Assembly (NCBI GenBank): GCA_023423995.1
Contig: JAFAEL010000073.1
Span: forward strand, 1 to 22,605
Length of the DNA stretch: 22,605 nucleotides
DNA from: Pseudomonadota bacterium
GTDB lineage: Bacteria; Pseudomonadota; Alphaproteobacteria; Rhizobiales; Beijerinckiaceae
Direction of reading: 5' to 3'
Both the position numbers and the translations under genes were made by a program. Every line of letters starts with the position of its first letter. Position 1 is the first letter of the stretch. Below, piece after piece: positions 7,246-15,755 of this stretch. Below the pieces are notes generated by a model that saw only the letters and a program-made list of their open reading frames with translations, was not told where the DNA came from and made no database searches.

Positions 7246-8988
7246 CTACTCCGGATCCGGAATGGAGATCGTGAAGGTCGCGCCGTGACCCGGCCCGGCG
7301 CTTTCGACGGAGATTCGGCCGTGATGGAGGTCCAGGATGCGCTTGGCGATGGAAAGCCCGAGCCCGGTGGAGCTTTCCCCGCCCGTGGGCTTGGCCGAGA
7401 GACGCTGGAACCGGCCGAAGACCCGGCCGACATCCTCCGGAGACAGGCCCGGTCCGTTGTCGCGGACGTGAACGAGGGAGTCTGCCCCCTCCCGCCGCAG
7501 TTCGACCTGGATGGCGCCACCGGTCGGGCTATACTTGATCGCGTTGGAGACGAGGTTGTCCACCGCCTCCCAGAGCCTGTCCTGATCGCCGCACGTCGTG
7601 AGCGATTCAGGACCCGACATCGTCAGCGCCTGGTCCTTGCGCTCCGCGAGCGGCCGGTTGGCCTCGACGACGTCTCCGACGAGCGCGGCCAGGTCCAGCG
7701 GCTCACGCCGGATCGTGACGTCGAGCGCGTCGTTCATGGCATCCGTGATGAGCGTATCGACCATGTTGGTGAGGCGCTTGGCGGAATCCCGGACATGGCG
7801 GATCTGATCCCCGACCTGGCCATTGGGGACGGGCTGCATGGCCAGGAGGTCGGACAGCATCTCCGACCGCCCCATGATCACGCCGAGCGGGTTCTTCAGG
7901 TCGTGGGCAATCGTGCCGAGTATCTCGGTCTTGAAACGGTTCGCGCGCCTCAGCTCGGCGGTCTGCGCGGCAAGACGATGGTTGGCGCTCTTGAGTTCAG
8001 CCGTGCGCTTCAGGACCCGCTCCTCCAGCCGCAGATTGGCGTCCTGCAGCTGCTGATAGAGGATCACGTTGTCGAAGGCGATGGACAAGCGGCTGGAGAA
8101 GACTTCGACGAGCGCCCGGTTCGTGTCCGATAGGCTCTTCGCGGCTTCGAGGAGGACGATGACCTCCCGTCCGCTGCCCGTTTTTACATAGAGAACGGAG
8201 CGACGCTCCATGAAGTCATGGCAGCGGCGCTCGAAGGCCTGCTTCACGACGTCGTTCAGCTCCCGCTCGCGCTCGAACTCCGCCACGTCCTCGACGAAGC
8301 GCCGGTAGCAGCCGGAGCCCGCCAGGATGGAGAAGCTCTCCTGCTCCATCCCGTCCTCCCGCAGGACGAGGATGCCGGCGCAATCGACCTCCAGCAGCGA
8401 GGCGAGCTGGGTCAGCACGCCTTCGGCGAGGCGCTGCATGGAGCGGAAGTCGAAGAGCGTCGAGGCCGCCTCGATGATGATCTCCAGCCCGCGGCGCGTC
8501 TCCAGCATGCGCTGCAGCTGTTGGTAGCTGCGCAGCGCGGCCGTGATGCTGGTGAACAGCTTGTCGGCGGTGAGCTCTGTCTTCGCCTTGTAGTCGTTGA
8601 TGTCGTAATCGACGATCACCCGGCGCTCGGGAGCCTGGCCCGGCTGCCCGGTCCGCAGGATGATGCGGACGGTCTCGTTGCGGAGCTCGTTGCGGATGTA
8701 GCCGACGAGATCGAGGCCCGCCGTCTCGGTTTCCATCACGACATCGAGCAGGACGACCGCGATATCCGGGTAGCGGGCCAGCAGCTCGCGGCCTTCCTTG
8801 GCCGAGTGGGCGGAGAGGATCTCCAGCCCCTGCCCGCTGAGCTTGTAGTCGTAGAGCGCGAAGCGCGTTCCCTCGTGAACGGCCGGGTCGTCGTCGATGA
8901 CGGCCACCCGCCAGGGCGGCAGCATCTCGCCCGCGGGAGCCGGCTCCACATCGTCCAGGAGCGCAATCAGCTCGTCGCCGTCAGACAT
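7246..8988 (-). CDS. Soluble hybrid protein: receiver-DUF3369-histidine kinase
   Basis: A 580-aa cytoplasmic protein with no membrane segment. Order: receiver domain (about 25-150, phospho-acceptor D82 in VVLLDVVME, K134), a GAF-like DUF3369 region (about 165-310), a coiled coil (315-350), a HisKA dimerisation domain with H362 in IAHDLKNPLG, and an HATPase domain (N box N477/N482, DNGPG at 510, GLGLS near 546). The receiver at the front suggests the protein is itself controlled by phosphorylation, probably from the membrane kinase encoded just upstream. The start at 8988 is chosen because GGAGG lies 6 bases before it and it overlaps the upstream stop by 8 bp. A start at 9012 would be longer. 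Confidence 0.93.
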   Translation of the reverse strand: MSDGDELIALLDDVEPAPAGEMLPPWRVAVIDDDPAVHEGTRFALYDYKLSGQGLEILSAHSAKEGRELLARYPDIAVVLLDVVMETETAGLDLVGYIRNELRNETVRIILRTGQPGQAPERRVIVDYDINDYKAKTELTADKLFTSITAALRSYQQLQRMLETRRGLEIIIEAASTLFDFRSMQRLAEGVLTQLASLLEVDCAGILVLREDGMEQESFSILAGSGCYRRFVEDVAEFERERELNDVVKQAFERRCHDFMERRSVLYVKTGSGREVIVLLEAAKSLSDTNRALVEVFSSRLSIAFDNVILYQQLQDANLRLEERVLKRTAELKSANHRLAAQTAELRRANRFKTEILGTIAHDLKNPLGVIMGRSEMLSDLLAMQPVPNGQVGDQIRHVRDSAKRLTNMVDTLITDAMNDALDVTIRREPLDLAALVGDVVEANRPLAERKDQALTMSGPESLTTCGDQDRLWEAVDNLVSNAIKYSPTGGAIQVELRREGADSLVHVRDNGPGLSPEDVGRVFGRFQRLSAKPTGGESSTGLGLSIAKRILDLHHGRISVESAGPGHGATFTISIPDPE

Positions 8989-11035
8989 GTCCAGCCTCCG
9001 CCCGCACACCATCGCCCCGGCTAGCTTCGCGGGGCGCGACGAGCGGCAGCACGATCAGGAAGGTTGCACCGAGCCCGGGGCTCGAAGACAGGATGATCCT
9101 GCCCCCGAGCCGGGCCGTAACGAGATTGTAGACGATATGCAGTCCGAGTCCCGTTCCGCCTGAGCCACGCCGGGTGGTGAAGAAGGGATCGAAGGCGGAG
9201 CGCTGAACCTCTTCCGTCATGCCGTGGCCGTCGTCCCGGAACAGGATCTCGACCTCGTCGCGGCCGCGCAGGCGGGCGGACACAAAGATCGTGCCGCCCG
9301 GCCGGCCGTCGAAGCCGTGGTGAAGCGAATTGAGGAAGAGGTTGGTGAGGATCTGCCCGAGCGGGCCGGGATAGCTGTCCATCCCGATGCCTTCCGGCAC
9401 CTCGACGATCAGCTGCACCTCCGAGGTCTTCAGCGTCGGTCGAAGGCTCGCCAGGATCTGCTCCATCGCGTGGCCGAGGTCGAAGGTCCGCCGTTCCGCC
9501 TGGCTCCGGTCGACCGCGACCTGCTTGAAGGATTGCACGAGCTCGCCCGCCCGCATGAGGTTGGAGACGAGCTGGTTCGCGGCGGTCGCCGTCGACCGGG
9601 TGAACTCGTCCAGCCGCGAGCGGCGGATCTGGCCGGTGGCCACCTCCGCGGCGAAATCCTCCGCGCGGCGCGCCAGGCTGGACGCGACCGTGAGGCTGAT
9701 CCCGACGGGGTTGTTGACCTCGTGAGCGACCCCCGCGACCAGGCCGCCGAGGGCCGCCAGCTTCTCCGCCTCGATCAGGCTCGTCTGCGTCTCGCGCAGG
9801 TCGGTCAGCGCCCGTTCGGCGCGCTCCTTGGCCTGCCGCAGGTCTTCCTCGGCGCGCCGCTTGGCGATGGCATTCTCGCGGAAGACCTCGACCGCCCGGG
9901 CCATCTCGCCGATCTCGTCTCCCGCCGTGAGGCCCGAGACCCGCCGGTCGTAGTTCCCGGAGGCGATGGACAGCATGGCGTTGCGAAGATCGGCGAGCGG
10001 TTCGCTGATGCTCTTGGCGATCTGGATGCCCATGAGGACGACGAGCACCACGAAGGCGAGCGCCAGCAGGCTCAGCCGCACGGCCACGTCCTCCAGGGTC
10101 TGATCGAAGCGTCGCTGCGCGGATTGCTCCAGGGCGTGGATGCCCCCGGTCAGCCGGTCGATCGCGGCCGACATCGCCTCCGCATTCCCGTCCACGGCCT
10201 CGCGCAGGAGGCGCGACTGGTTCGCGAACTGCTCCTGGAGTTCGTCGATCCCCGTCTCGAAGAGGTCGGCCCGCTCCTTGAGGCCGAGGAGGGCCCTCCG
10301 GCGGATCTCGTCGCCGCCGGACAGGTCGGCCATCACGGGCGCGGTCCGCTTGATCACCTTCGCGTAGGCCTTCGCCTCCGCGGCGGCGGGCGACGAATTC
10401 GAAAGATAGAAGGCGTTCGCGGCCAGCATCATGGCGTTGAACGCCTCGCGCGACTTGCTCAGCGCCGGCCAGATCAGCGATGCGGGGTCGGTAGTGGCGT
10501 TCGTGACCAGCGCATAGAGGTTCGCCATGTCGCGCGAGGCGCGCAGGACCTTGCCGTCGTAGATGAAGGTGATGGCCGTCCGCGCGTCCCGCAGCTGGTC
10601 GAAGCCGGCGACGTAGCGCTCGGTGATCTCCGTCAACGGCCGGCTCGCGTCCGCCAGCAGGGGATCCAGCCGCGCCTGAACGCGAAGCTGGCTGATGAGC
10701 GTCTCGCGGATGTCGATGATCTTGGCGTGGACGTCCGGGTCGCTCTGGGCGAAGTAGCGGTGGATCAGGCTCTGCAGCTGCTCCGCATCGCTGTCGAGCG
10801 AACGGAGGAAGCGCTCGGAAGAGCGCACCCGCCGCAGATCCGACCAGGCATCCCCGAGCACCCTCGCGCCGTTCCAGATCAGGGCGAGCAGGAGCAGGGC
10901 CACTGCCGAGTTGAACACCGCTATCGCGAGGATGCGCCAGCGGATCGGGGAACGCCGCACGACCCGCTCGAGGGCTGCGGAGGTTCGCCGCTCGGATGTG
11001 GCCGAGCTCCCGATCTGCTCAGGGCGCGCGAGCAT
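8981..11035 (-). CDS. Membrane sensor histidine kinase with large periplasmic domain (TorS-like sensor)
   Basis: A 684-aa inner-membrane kinase. It has a basic N-terminus, TM1 (about 34-54), a helical periplasmic sensor domain of about 265 residues (56-320), TM2 (321-340), HAMP (341-394), a coiled coil, a phospho-acceptor helix with H438 in GVAHEVNNPVG, and an HATPase domain (N565/N569, DDGHG at 601, GGTGLGL at 626-632). The all-helical sensor with paired bundles resembles TorS (inference). Unlike TorS it has no C-terminal receiver or HPt. It starts 4 bp after the binding-protein gene ends and overlaps the next kinase gene by 8 bp, so all are one operon. Confidence 0.93.
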   Translation of the reverse strand: MLARPEQIGSSATSERRTSAALERVVRRSPIRWRILAIAVFNSAVALLLLALIWNGARVLGDAWSDLRRVRSSERFLRSLDSDAEQLQSLIHRYFAQSDPDVHAKIIDIRETLISQLRVQARLDPLLADASRPLTEITERYVAGFDQLRDARTAITFIYDGKVLRASRDMANLYALVTNATTDPASLIWPALSKSREAFNAMMLAANAFYLSNSSPAAAEAKAYAKVIKRTAPVMADLSGGDEIRRRALLGLKERADLFETGIDELQEQFANQSRLLREAVDGNAEAMSAAIDRLTGGIHALEQSAQRRFDQTLEDVAVRLSLLALAFVVLVVLMGIQIAKSISEPLADLRNAMLSIASGNYDRRVSGLTAGDEIGEMARAVEVFRENAIAKRRAEEDLRQAKERAERALTDLRETQTSLIEAEKLAALGGLVAGVAHEVNNPVGISLTVASSLARRAEDFAAEVATGQIRRSRLDEFTRSTATAANQLVSNLMRAGELVQSFKQVAVDRSQAERRTFDLGHAMEQILASLRPTLKTSEVQLIVEVPEGIGMDSYPGPLGQILTNLFLNSLHHGFDGRPGGTIFVSARLRGRDEVEILFRDDGHGMTEEVQRSAFDPFFTTRRGSGGTGLGLHIVYNLVTARLGGRIILSSSPGLGATFLIVLPLVAPREASRGDGVRAEAGHV

Positions 11036-11039
11036 GGGG

Positions 11040-12044
11040 CTACTGCATCGCCTCGATGCGACGCGCGAGGTCGCGCATCGCGGGGTCGGCGAGGAATTTC
11101 TCCCGGACCGGGGCGGTGGCGTCCCGGAACGCCTTCCGGTCGATCTCCGTCACGACGGCCGTGGAGGATGCGAGCTGCCGCATCTCGCGCTCGTACTCGA
11201 TCCACCGGGCGCGCATGAACGAAGCCGATTCCCGCGCCGCCTGCTGGAAGATCAGCCGGTCCTCGGCCGAAAGCCCGTCCCAGGCCTTGGCGGCCATGAC
11301 GACGATTTCCGGCGCCCGAACGTGCTCGGTGAGGGCGAGGTAGGGCGCGGCCGAGCTGTGCCCCGTCGACACGTAGGACGGCCAGTTGTTCTCCGCCCCG
11401 TCGACGAGCTTCATCTGCAGCGCCGCCAGCACCTGGCCGTAGGACAGGGTGACGGGCTTGCCGCCGAGGGCGCGGACGAGGTCATCCATCACCTCGGATT
11501 GCTGCACCCGGATCGTGAGCCCTCTCACGTCCGCCGGCGTGTTGATCGGCCGGACGGCGTTGTAGAGCGATCGGGCGCCGGAATCGTAGAAGGTAAGACC
11601 GACGAGGCCGGACGGCCGGAAGCTCTCCAGGATCTCCTGTCCAATCTCGCTCTGGAGCACGCGATCGAGATGCTCCTGCGAGTCGAAGAGGAAGGGGAGC
11701 GTCAGGACCTGGGCGAGCGGCGCGATCTGGGCCAGGGGCGTGACGTTGACGCGATTGATGTCGATCGCCCCCACCCGCGTCTGCTCGACCGTGTCCTTCT
11801 CCTCGCCGAGCTGGCGGGAGTGGAAGACCTGAATCCGGTGCCGCCCCCCAGTTCTCTCGCGGACGAGCCGGTCCATGAACTGGAGGGCCTGGACGGTCGG
11901 ATAGCCCTCGATCTGGTTGTCCGCGGCGCGGAACGTGCGCGCCGACGCCGGCTGGACGAGCAGCCACCCCACCGCGAGCGCGATCCCCACCAGCGCTTTG
12001 CGCCACCTCGCCAAGGCTCGTCCTCTCCCGGGACTTATCGACAC
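11040..12044 (-). CDS. TRAP-type periplasmic substrate-binding protein (DctP family)
   Basis: A 334-aa exported solute receptor. Residues 1-35 form a signal peptide (ALVGIALAVGWLLV, then ASA-RT). Family signatures follow: DINRVNVTPLAQIAPLAQVL, LPFLFDS, GLTIRVQQSEVMDDLVRALG with R179, the residue that usually grips a carboxylate ligand, and LVDGAENNWPSY. No DctQ or DctM membrane gene is present, while a sensor kinase follows after 4 bp, so a sensory role is inferred. The GTG at 12044 has a weak ribosome site. A TTG at 12014, preceded by AGAGGA at 6 bases, gives a tidier signal peptide and may be the true start. Confidence 0.92.
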   Translation of the reverse strand: MSISPGRGRALARWRKALVGIALAVGWLLVQPASARTFRAADNQIEGYPTVQALQFMDRLVRERTGGRHRIQVFHSRQLGEEKDTVEQTRVGAIDINRVNVTPLAQIAPLAQVLTLPFLFDSQEHLDRVLQSEIGQEILESFRPSGLVGLTFYDSGARSLYNAVRPINTPADVRGLTIRVQQSEVMDDLVRALGGKPVTLSYGQVLAALQMKLVDGAENNWPSYVSTGHSSAAPYLALTEHVRAPEIVVMAAKAWDGLSAEDRLIFQQAARESASFMRARWIEYEREMRQLASSTAVVTEIDRKAFRDATAPVREKFLADPAMRDLARRIEAMQ

Positions 12045-12109
12045 GATGCTACCCCGATCCGGGAGACGGACGCCAGCAGGGGGACCGATCCCGATCGCCG
12101 GGCTACGGC

Positions 12110-12382
12110 CTAGCCAGGGTGTGTTTCCGGCACATTGCGCCCGTCCTCGTCCTCGATGGAGATCCTGGCTCCGGGGGCGATCGTCGCCAGAGCCAATCCG
12201 ACCCGCCGGCGGAGGTTGGCGTGATCGCCTTCGGCCCCATCGGGCGTCCCATTCGGCGGCCGCACGACGACGGCGAGCTCGGCTCCGGGAGCCCTCGTTC
12301 CGACATTCGTCCTGAATGCCGAGATGATGCCGGCGCGGACGAGCCCGTTCAGGCGGGCGTTCAGATCACCCCAGGACGCCAT
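12110..12382 (-). CDS. Hypothetical 90-aa protein coupled to SDR gene
   Basis: An unrecognised soluble protein, beginning MASWGDLNARLNGLVRAGII and containing GAELAVVVRPPNG and ISIEDEDGRNVPETH. There is no signal peptide or membrane segment. Alternating helix and strand patterns suggest a small alpha/beta fold. The ATG at 12382 is 7 bp after the SDR stop codon, so the two are almost surely translated from one message. The gene ends 65 bp before the binding-protein gene on the same strand, so read-through into the signalling operon is possible. Confidence 0.65.
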   Translation of the reverse strand: MASWGDLNARLNGLVRAGIISAFRTNVGTRAPGAELAVVVRPPNGTPDGAEGDHANLRRRVGLALATIAPGARISIEDEDGRNVPETHPG

Positions 12383-12389
12383 GGCCGCT

Positions 12390-13178
12390 TCACTTTCGCT
12401 GCCTGGCGAAGGGCAGCGTGCTGCTCAGCCCGCCATCGACCGCAATCGCCTGACCGTTGACATAGGAGGCTTCGTCGCTGGCGAGGAAGAGCGCGGTCGC
12501 GGCGACTTCCTCCGGCAGGCCGGCCCGGCCGAGCGGATTCAGCTGCCCGATCCGGTCCTCGGTGCCACGGGCGCGCGCCGCCTCGAACAGGGGCCGCGTC
12601 ATCCCCGTCTCGATCAGGCCGGGACAGATCGCGTTCACCCGGATGCCCGTCCCCGCGAGCGCGTTGGCGGAGGTCTGCACGAGGCTGATCACGCCCGCCT
12701 TGCTGGCGCTGTAGGGCGCACCCGCGGCGTTCGCGCGAAGCCCTGCCACGGAGGCCGTGCAGAGGATCGACCCGCCACCTCCGGCCGTCAGGACCGGCGC
12801 ACCGTGCTTGATGGCCAGGAATGCGCCGACCAGGTTGACGCGCAGCAGCTCCGTCCAGAGATCGACCGACTGTTCCAGCAACGGGACCATGCCGCCGCTG
12901 ATCCCGGCATTGGCGTAGATGATGTCGAGCCCGCCGAACTCGTCCACGGCGCGGCCAATAAAGCGGCGGACGTCCGGCTCGCTCCCGGCATCGGCACCCA
13001 GCGCGATCCCGACCTGTCCGGCGGACGCGATGAATCGGACCGTCTCCCGAGCGCGCTCCTCATCCCGGTCGACCGCGAGCACCGAGGCGCCCTCAGCGGC
13101 AAAGAGACGCGCACTCGCGCGACCGATGCCGCTGCCCGCCCCCGTTACGATCGCACGTTTCCCGGCAAGCCGGCCCAT
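12390..13178 (-). CDS. SDR-family NAD(P)-dependent oxidoreductase
   Basis: A 262-aa classical short-chain dehydrogenase/reductase. It has the cofactor motif TGAGSGIG (12-19), D37 favouring NAD(H), NAG (90-92), and the full catalytic tetrad N115, S143, Y156, K160. Also present are the PG motif after the active site (186-187) and a C-terminal [11 protein letters not shown]. The substrate is not evident. The ATG at 13178 has GGGAGGG upstream. It is divergent from the histidine phosphatase gene and co-transcribed with the 90-aa protein gene. Confidence 0.92.
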   Translation of the reverse strand: MGRLAGKRAIVTGAGSGIGRASARLFAAEGASVLAVDRDEERARETVRFIASAGQVGIALGADAGSEPDVRRFIGRAVDEFGGLDIIYANAGISGGMVPLLEQSVDLWTELLRVNLVGAFLAIKHGAPVLTAGGGGSILCTASVAGLRANAAGAPYSASKAGVISLVQTSANALAGTGIRVNAICPGLIETGMTRPLFEAARARGTEDRIGQLNPLGRAGLPEEVAATALFLASDEASYVNGQAIAVDGGLSSTLPFARQRK

Positions 13179-13246
13179 TCGCGCCCTCCCGAGTTGTCAG
13201 CTTGCGGCCGATGGCCGAAGACAACCCATGCTTTGCGAGGATGTGC

Positions 13247-13972
13247 GTGGCAACTGATCCTACCCAGGAACTATCATCCGGCGCCGTCGCGGGACGGGCC
13301 CCGACCTTCGTGCGGACCCGCTGGTGGTGGATCCGCCATGCCCCCGTCCGGAGTGATGGCGGCCGCATCTACGGCCAGTCGGACATCGCCTGCGACTGCA
13401 GCGACACGCATATCTTCGAGGCGCTCTCCGCCGAATTGCCGAAGGATGCGCTCTGGGTGACGAGCCATCTCGGACGCACGCGCCAGACGGCCGAGGCCCT
13501 CTGGGAGGCCGGCTACGTGTCCTCCGCCTCGGAGGTCCCCTCCCCGACCGTGGTGCCCGATCTCGCCGAACAGAACCTCGGCGAGTGGCAGGGGCTCGAC
13601 CGGGCCGGGTTCTTCGCCGAGCGGCAGCCCATTCCGGCGAGCTACTGGTTCGCGCCGGCGGACGAGCGGCCGCCGGGAGGAGAGAGCTTCGCAGATCTCT
13701 GCCGGCGGGTCTCGGCGGCGATCGAGCAGCTGACATCGGCGCACGCGGGCCGGGACATCATCGCGGTCGCGCATGGCGGCACCATCCGCGGCGCGATCGC
13801 CCATGCGCTCGGCCTCAGTCCCCAGGCCGCACTGGCTTTCGCGGTAGAGAACTGCTCGCTGACGCGCCTCGACCATTTCCAGGGGAACGGCGGGAACGGC
13901 TGGCGGGTCGGCGTGGTGAACCGCCATGGCTGGGGCCCGAGCAGCCCGAGCCGGCACGCGGCTCAGGGCTGA
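13247..13972 (+). CDS. Histidine phosphatase family protein
   Basis: A 241-aa phosphoglycerate-mutase-like phosphatase. The catalytic motif is RHA rather than RHG (R30, H31, in WWWIRHAPV), followed by YGQSDI, a pattern seen in CobC/PhoE-type phosphatases. The second catalytic histidine is in IIAVAHGGTIRG, and the acidic and arginine residues are in SHLGRTRQTAE and DLAEQNLGEWQG. The substrate is unknown; alpha-ribazole phosphate is one possibility, but no cobalamin genes are near. The GTG at 13247 is chosen because GAGG lies 6 bases upstream. ATGs at 13211 and 13241 are alternatives. Confidence 0.88.
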   Translation: MATDPTQELSSGAVAGRAPTFVRTRWWWIRHAPVRSDGGRIYGQSDIACDCSDTHIFEALSAELPKDALWVTSHLGRTRQTAEALWEAGYVSSASEVPSPTVVPDLAEQNLGEWQGLDRAGFFAERQPIPASYWFAPADERPPGGESFADLCRRVSAAIEQLTSAHAGRDIIAVAHGGTIRGAIAHALGLSPQAALAFAVENCSLTRLDHFQGNGGNGWRVGVVNRHGWGPSSPSRHAAQG

Positions 13973-14005
13973 GCCGAAGACCTCGGGGCCGAAGCGCTCA
14001 ACCGC

Positions 14006-14608
14006 TCAGGGTGGCGGAAGGGACAGCCCGCCGCCACCCCCGCCTGAAGGGATCGCGCCCTGGGGCAGCCCTGGCCGGTTCCCACCTCCACTCCCGTCGG
14101 GAGCGCGACGACCCTCCTCCGACGGGCGCCGCCGCGCCTGCGCCGGCTTCTCGGCCGCGACGGCGGGAGCATCGCCGCAGGACTGGAAGGCGAGCGGGCC
14201 GAGGAGAGGCCGGCCGTCCTCGGCCACCACGCGGAAGGACGCCGGCAACTCCCTGGCGCCTGCCTTCCAGTCGATCCGGCTGCCGCTCGCCTCCTCGAGG
14301 CGAGCGGGCGAGCCTCCCTGCCGCATCTGGTCGAAGTTCGGCCCGTAGGCCGTGGCGGACCGGCCGTTCACGACGACCTGCAGGACGAGGAGCCTCTCCC
14401 GCGACAGTGGGCGAAGAGGGTTGTCCTCCAGCATCGTCCCGATGCGGGTCACCCAGACCCGAATGCTTCCGGCCGCATAGACGGCGGCACGAGGCAGGCA
14501 GCTGTCCGGCGAGATTCGCTCGGCCGGGGGCGAGGCAAGCTCCTGGGCGAGGCCGGGAGCGGCCATGGCGGCGGCAAGGAAGGCGAGCAGAGACCTGTGC
14601 AGCTTCAC
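14006..14608 (-). CDS. Exported protein of unknown function with Gly/Pro-rich tail
   Basis: A 200-aa protein that I do not recognise. Residues 1-21 form a signal peptide ending GLA-QE. The ordered part (about 30-147) has RIWV/RVWVTRIG-like and VVVNGRSATAYGPNFDQMR stretches and two cysteines, C37 and C144, that could form a disulfide. From about 150 on it is low complexity: charged residues, then glycine and proline runs. The GTG at 14608 is preceded by GGAG at 4 bases. It converges with the histidine phosphatase gene, 33 bp away, and diverges from the DUF2189 gene. Confidence 0.7.
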   Translation of the reverse strand: MKLHRSLLAFLAAAMAAPGLAQELASPPAERISPDSCLPRAAVYAAGSIRVWVTRIGTMLEDNPLRPLSRERLLVLQVVVNGRSATAYGPNFDQMRQGGSPARLEEASGSRIDWKAGARELPASFRVVAEDGRPLLGPLAFQSCGDAPAVAAEKPAQARRRPSEEGRRAPDGSGGGNRPGLPQGAIPSGGGGGGLSLPPP

Positions 14609-14924
14609 CGGCTCCGTTCCGTATCCTCAGCCTGCTCGCGCCTTCGTGAAAGGGCCTGGCACATCGAGCCCCGCGGCCGGGACCGATGGGTCCGGTGTCG
14701 CCCGACGATGCACCGGCGCTGTTTACGCGAGGAGGCGAGGTTTCACAAACCCCGCCGAGGAGCCCGGGCGGGCTCCCGCAGCCCCCAAGCCATCCCGATT
14801 GGGGGCTGGGCGCGAGAGTCGGAGAGGCGTAGGGTGCGGGCGTTAGGTCGCGGTTCGAGCGTGACCATCGAGCGCCGTACCGTAAATCCGAGCCGTGACC
14901 GTCCCCTGAGCCGGAGGGACAGCT
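14609..14924. other. 316-bp divergent intergenic region with three hairpins
   Basis: No credible gene was found between the divergent exported-protein and DUF2189 genes; it must hold promoters for both. Three inverted repeats lie in a row: 14680-14693 (5-bp stem), 14760-14775 (7 bp, 2-nt loop) and 14779-14808 (perfect 10-bp stem, 10-nt loop). They may form a leader RNA or operators. No clear sigma-70 or EcfG promoter can be named. Confidence 0.5.
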
Positions 14925-15716
14925 ATGGCCACGTCTCGACTTGCAACTCCGATCACCTCGCCCGATGTGCCGGCGATTCGTCAGCTGGAGGTTGCCGACC
15001 TCAAGGACGCGCTCCGGAGAGGATACGACGACTTCACGAAGATGCCGTCCCACCTCGTTTTCCTGGGCCTGATCTACCCCGTCTTCGGCATCTGCCTTGC
15101 CGCGCTCACCTTCTCGGCGAATGCCCTCCCGCTCCTGTTCCCGCTGGTCTCGGGCTTCGCGCTGATCGGACCCTTTGCCGCCATCGGCCTGTACGAACTG
15201 AGCCGGCGCCGCGAGCAGGGGCTCAGCACCTCCGCGGCCGATGTCTTCGCCGTGCTCCAGTCGCCGGCGCTCATATCGATCCTGGCGATGGGCGTCCTGC
15301 TGCTGGTGGTGCTCGTCTGCTGGTTGGCCACCGCCCAGGCGCTGTACCACGCCGTCTACGGCGACCTCGTCCCCGAAGCCTACGACGACTTCCTGTGGGA
15401 GGTGGTGACGACGCCCCGTGGGTGGACGCTGATCGTCCTGGGGCACCTGCTCGGCTTCCTCTACGCGGTCGCCGTCTTCAGCATGTGCGTCGTGTCCTTC
15501 CCGATGCTCCTGGACAGGAATGTCGGCGTCGGCACGGCGATCCTCACCTCGGTGGAGGTCGTCCGCCGCAACCCGCGCATCATGGCGACCTGGGCGCTGA
15601 TCATCGCGGCGCTGGTGATGATCGGCTCGGCGCCGCTCCTGGTCGGGCTCGCCATCGTGCTGCCCGTCCTCGGGCATGCGAGCTGGCACCTGTACAGGCG
15701 CGCCGTCGGCTCGTGA
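14925..15716 (+). CDS. DUF2189 integral membrane protein
   Basis: A 263-aa inner-membrane protein of the DUF2189 family, common in proteobacteria and without a known function. A soluble N-terminal segment (1-40) with DLKDALRRGYDDF is followed by about six hydrophobic helices (roughly 43-63, 68-90, 115-137, 167-190, 220-237, 238-252). The conserved loop VGVGTAILTSVEVVRRNPRI is near 200-219. The ATG at 14925 follows GGAGGGA at about 5 bases. Some family members lie near cytochrome oxidase genes, as here, but this gene is convergent with the oxidase operon and so is not part of it. Confidence 0.88.
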   Translation: MATSRLATPITSPDVPAIRQLEVADLKDALRRGYDDFTKMPSHLVFLGLIYPVFGICLAALTFSANALPLLFPLVSGFALIGPFAAIGLYELSRRREQGLSTSAADVFAVLQSPALISILAMGVLLLVVLVCWLATAQALYHAVYGDLVPEAYDDFLWEVVTTPRGWTLIVLGHLLGFLYAVAVFSMCVVSFPMLLDRNVGVGTAILTSVEVVRRNPRIMATWALIIAALVMIGSAPLLVGLAIVLPVLGHASWHLYRRAVGS

Positions 15717-15724
15717 CAGGTGGT

Positions 15725-15755
15725 CCGGCGAGCGGCCGTCAGCTCCGCTCGCCGG
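15725..15755. terminator. Hairpin between convergent DUF2189 and oxidase operons
   Basis: A perfect 11-bp inverted repeat (15725-15735 with 15745-15755) with a 9-nt loop almost fills the 39-bp gap between two converging stop codons. There is no T run on either side, so termination may be weak or Rho-assisted. It would fold in either transcript. Confidence 0.6.

Noticed and set aside
6364..8133. 589-aa plus-strand open frame opposite the regulator and soluble kinase
   Set aside because: Antisense to two genes with intact motifs; composition typical of shadow frames.
9224..11218. 664-aa plus-strand open frame opposite the membrane kinase
   Set aside because: No recognisable motif and low-complexity Arg/Gly/Asp composition. 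The kinase on the other strand has all expected residues.
11040..12044. Complete TRAP transporter
   Set aside because: Only the binding protein is present; neither the small nor the large membrane subunit occurs anywhere in the window.
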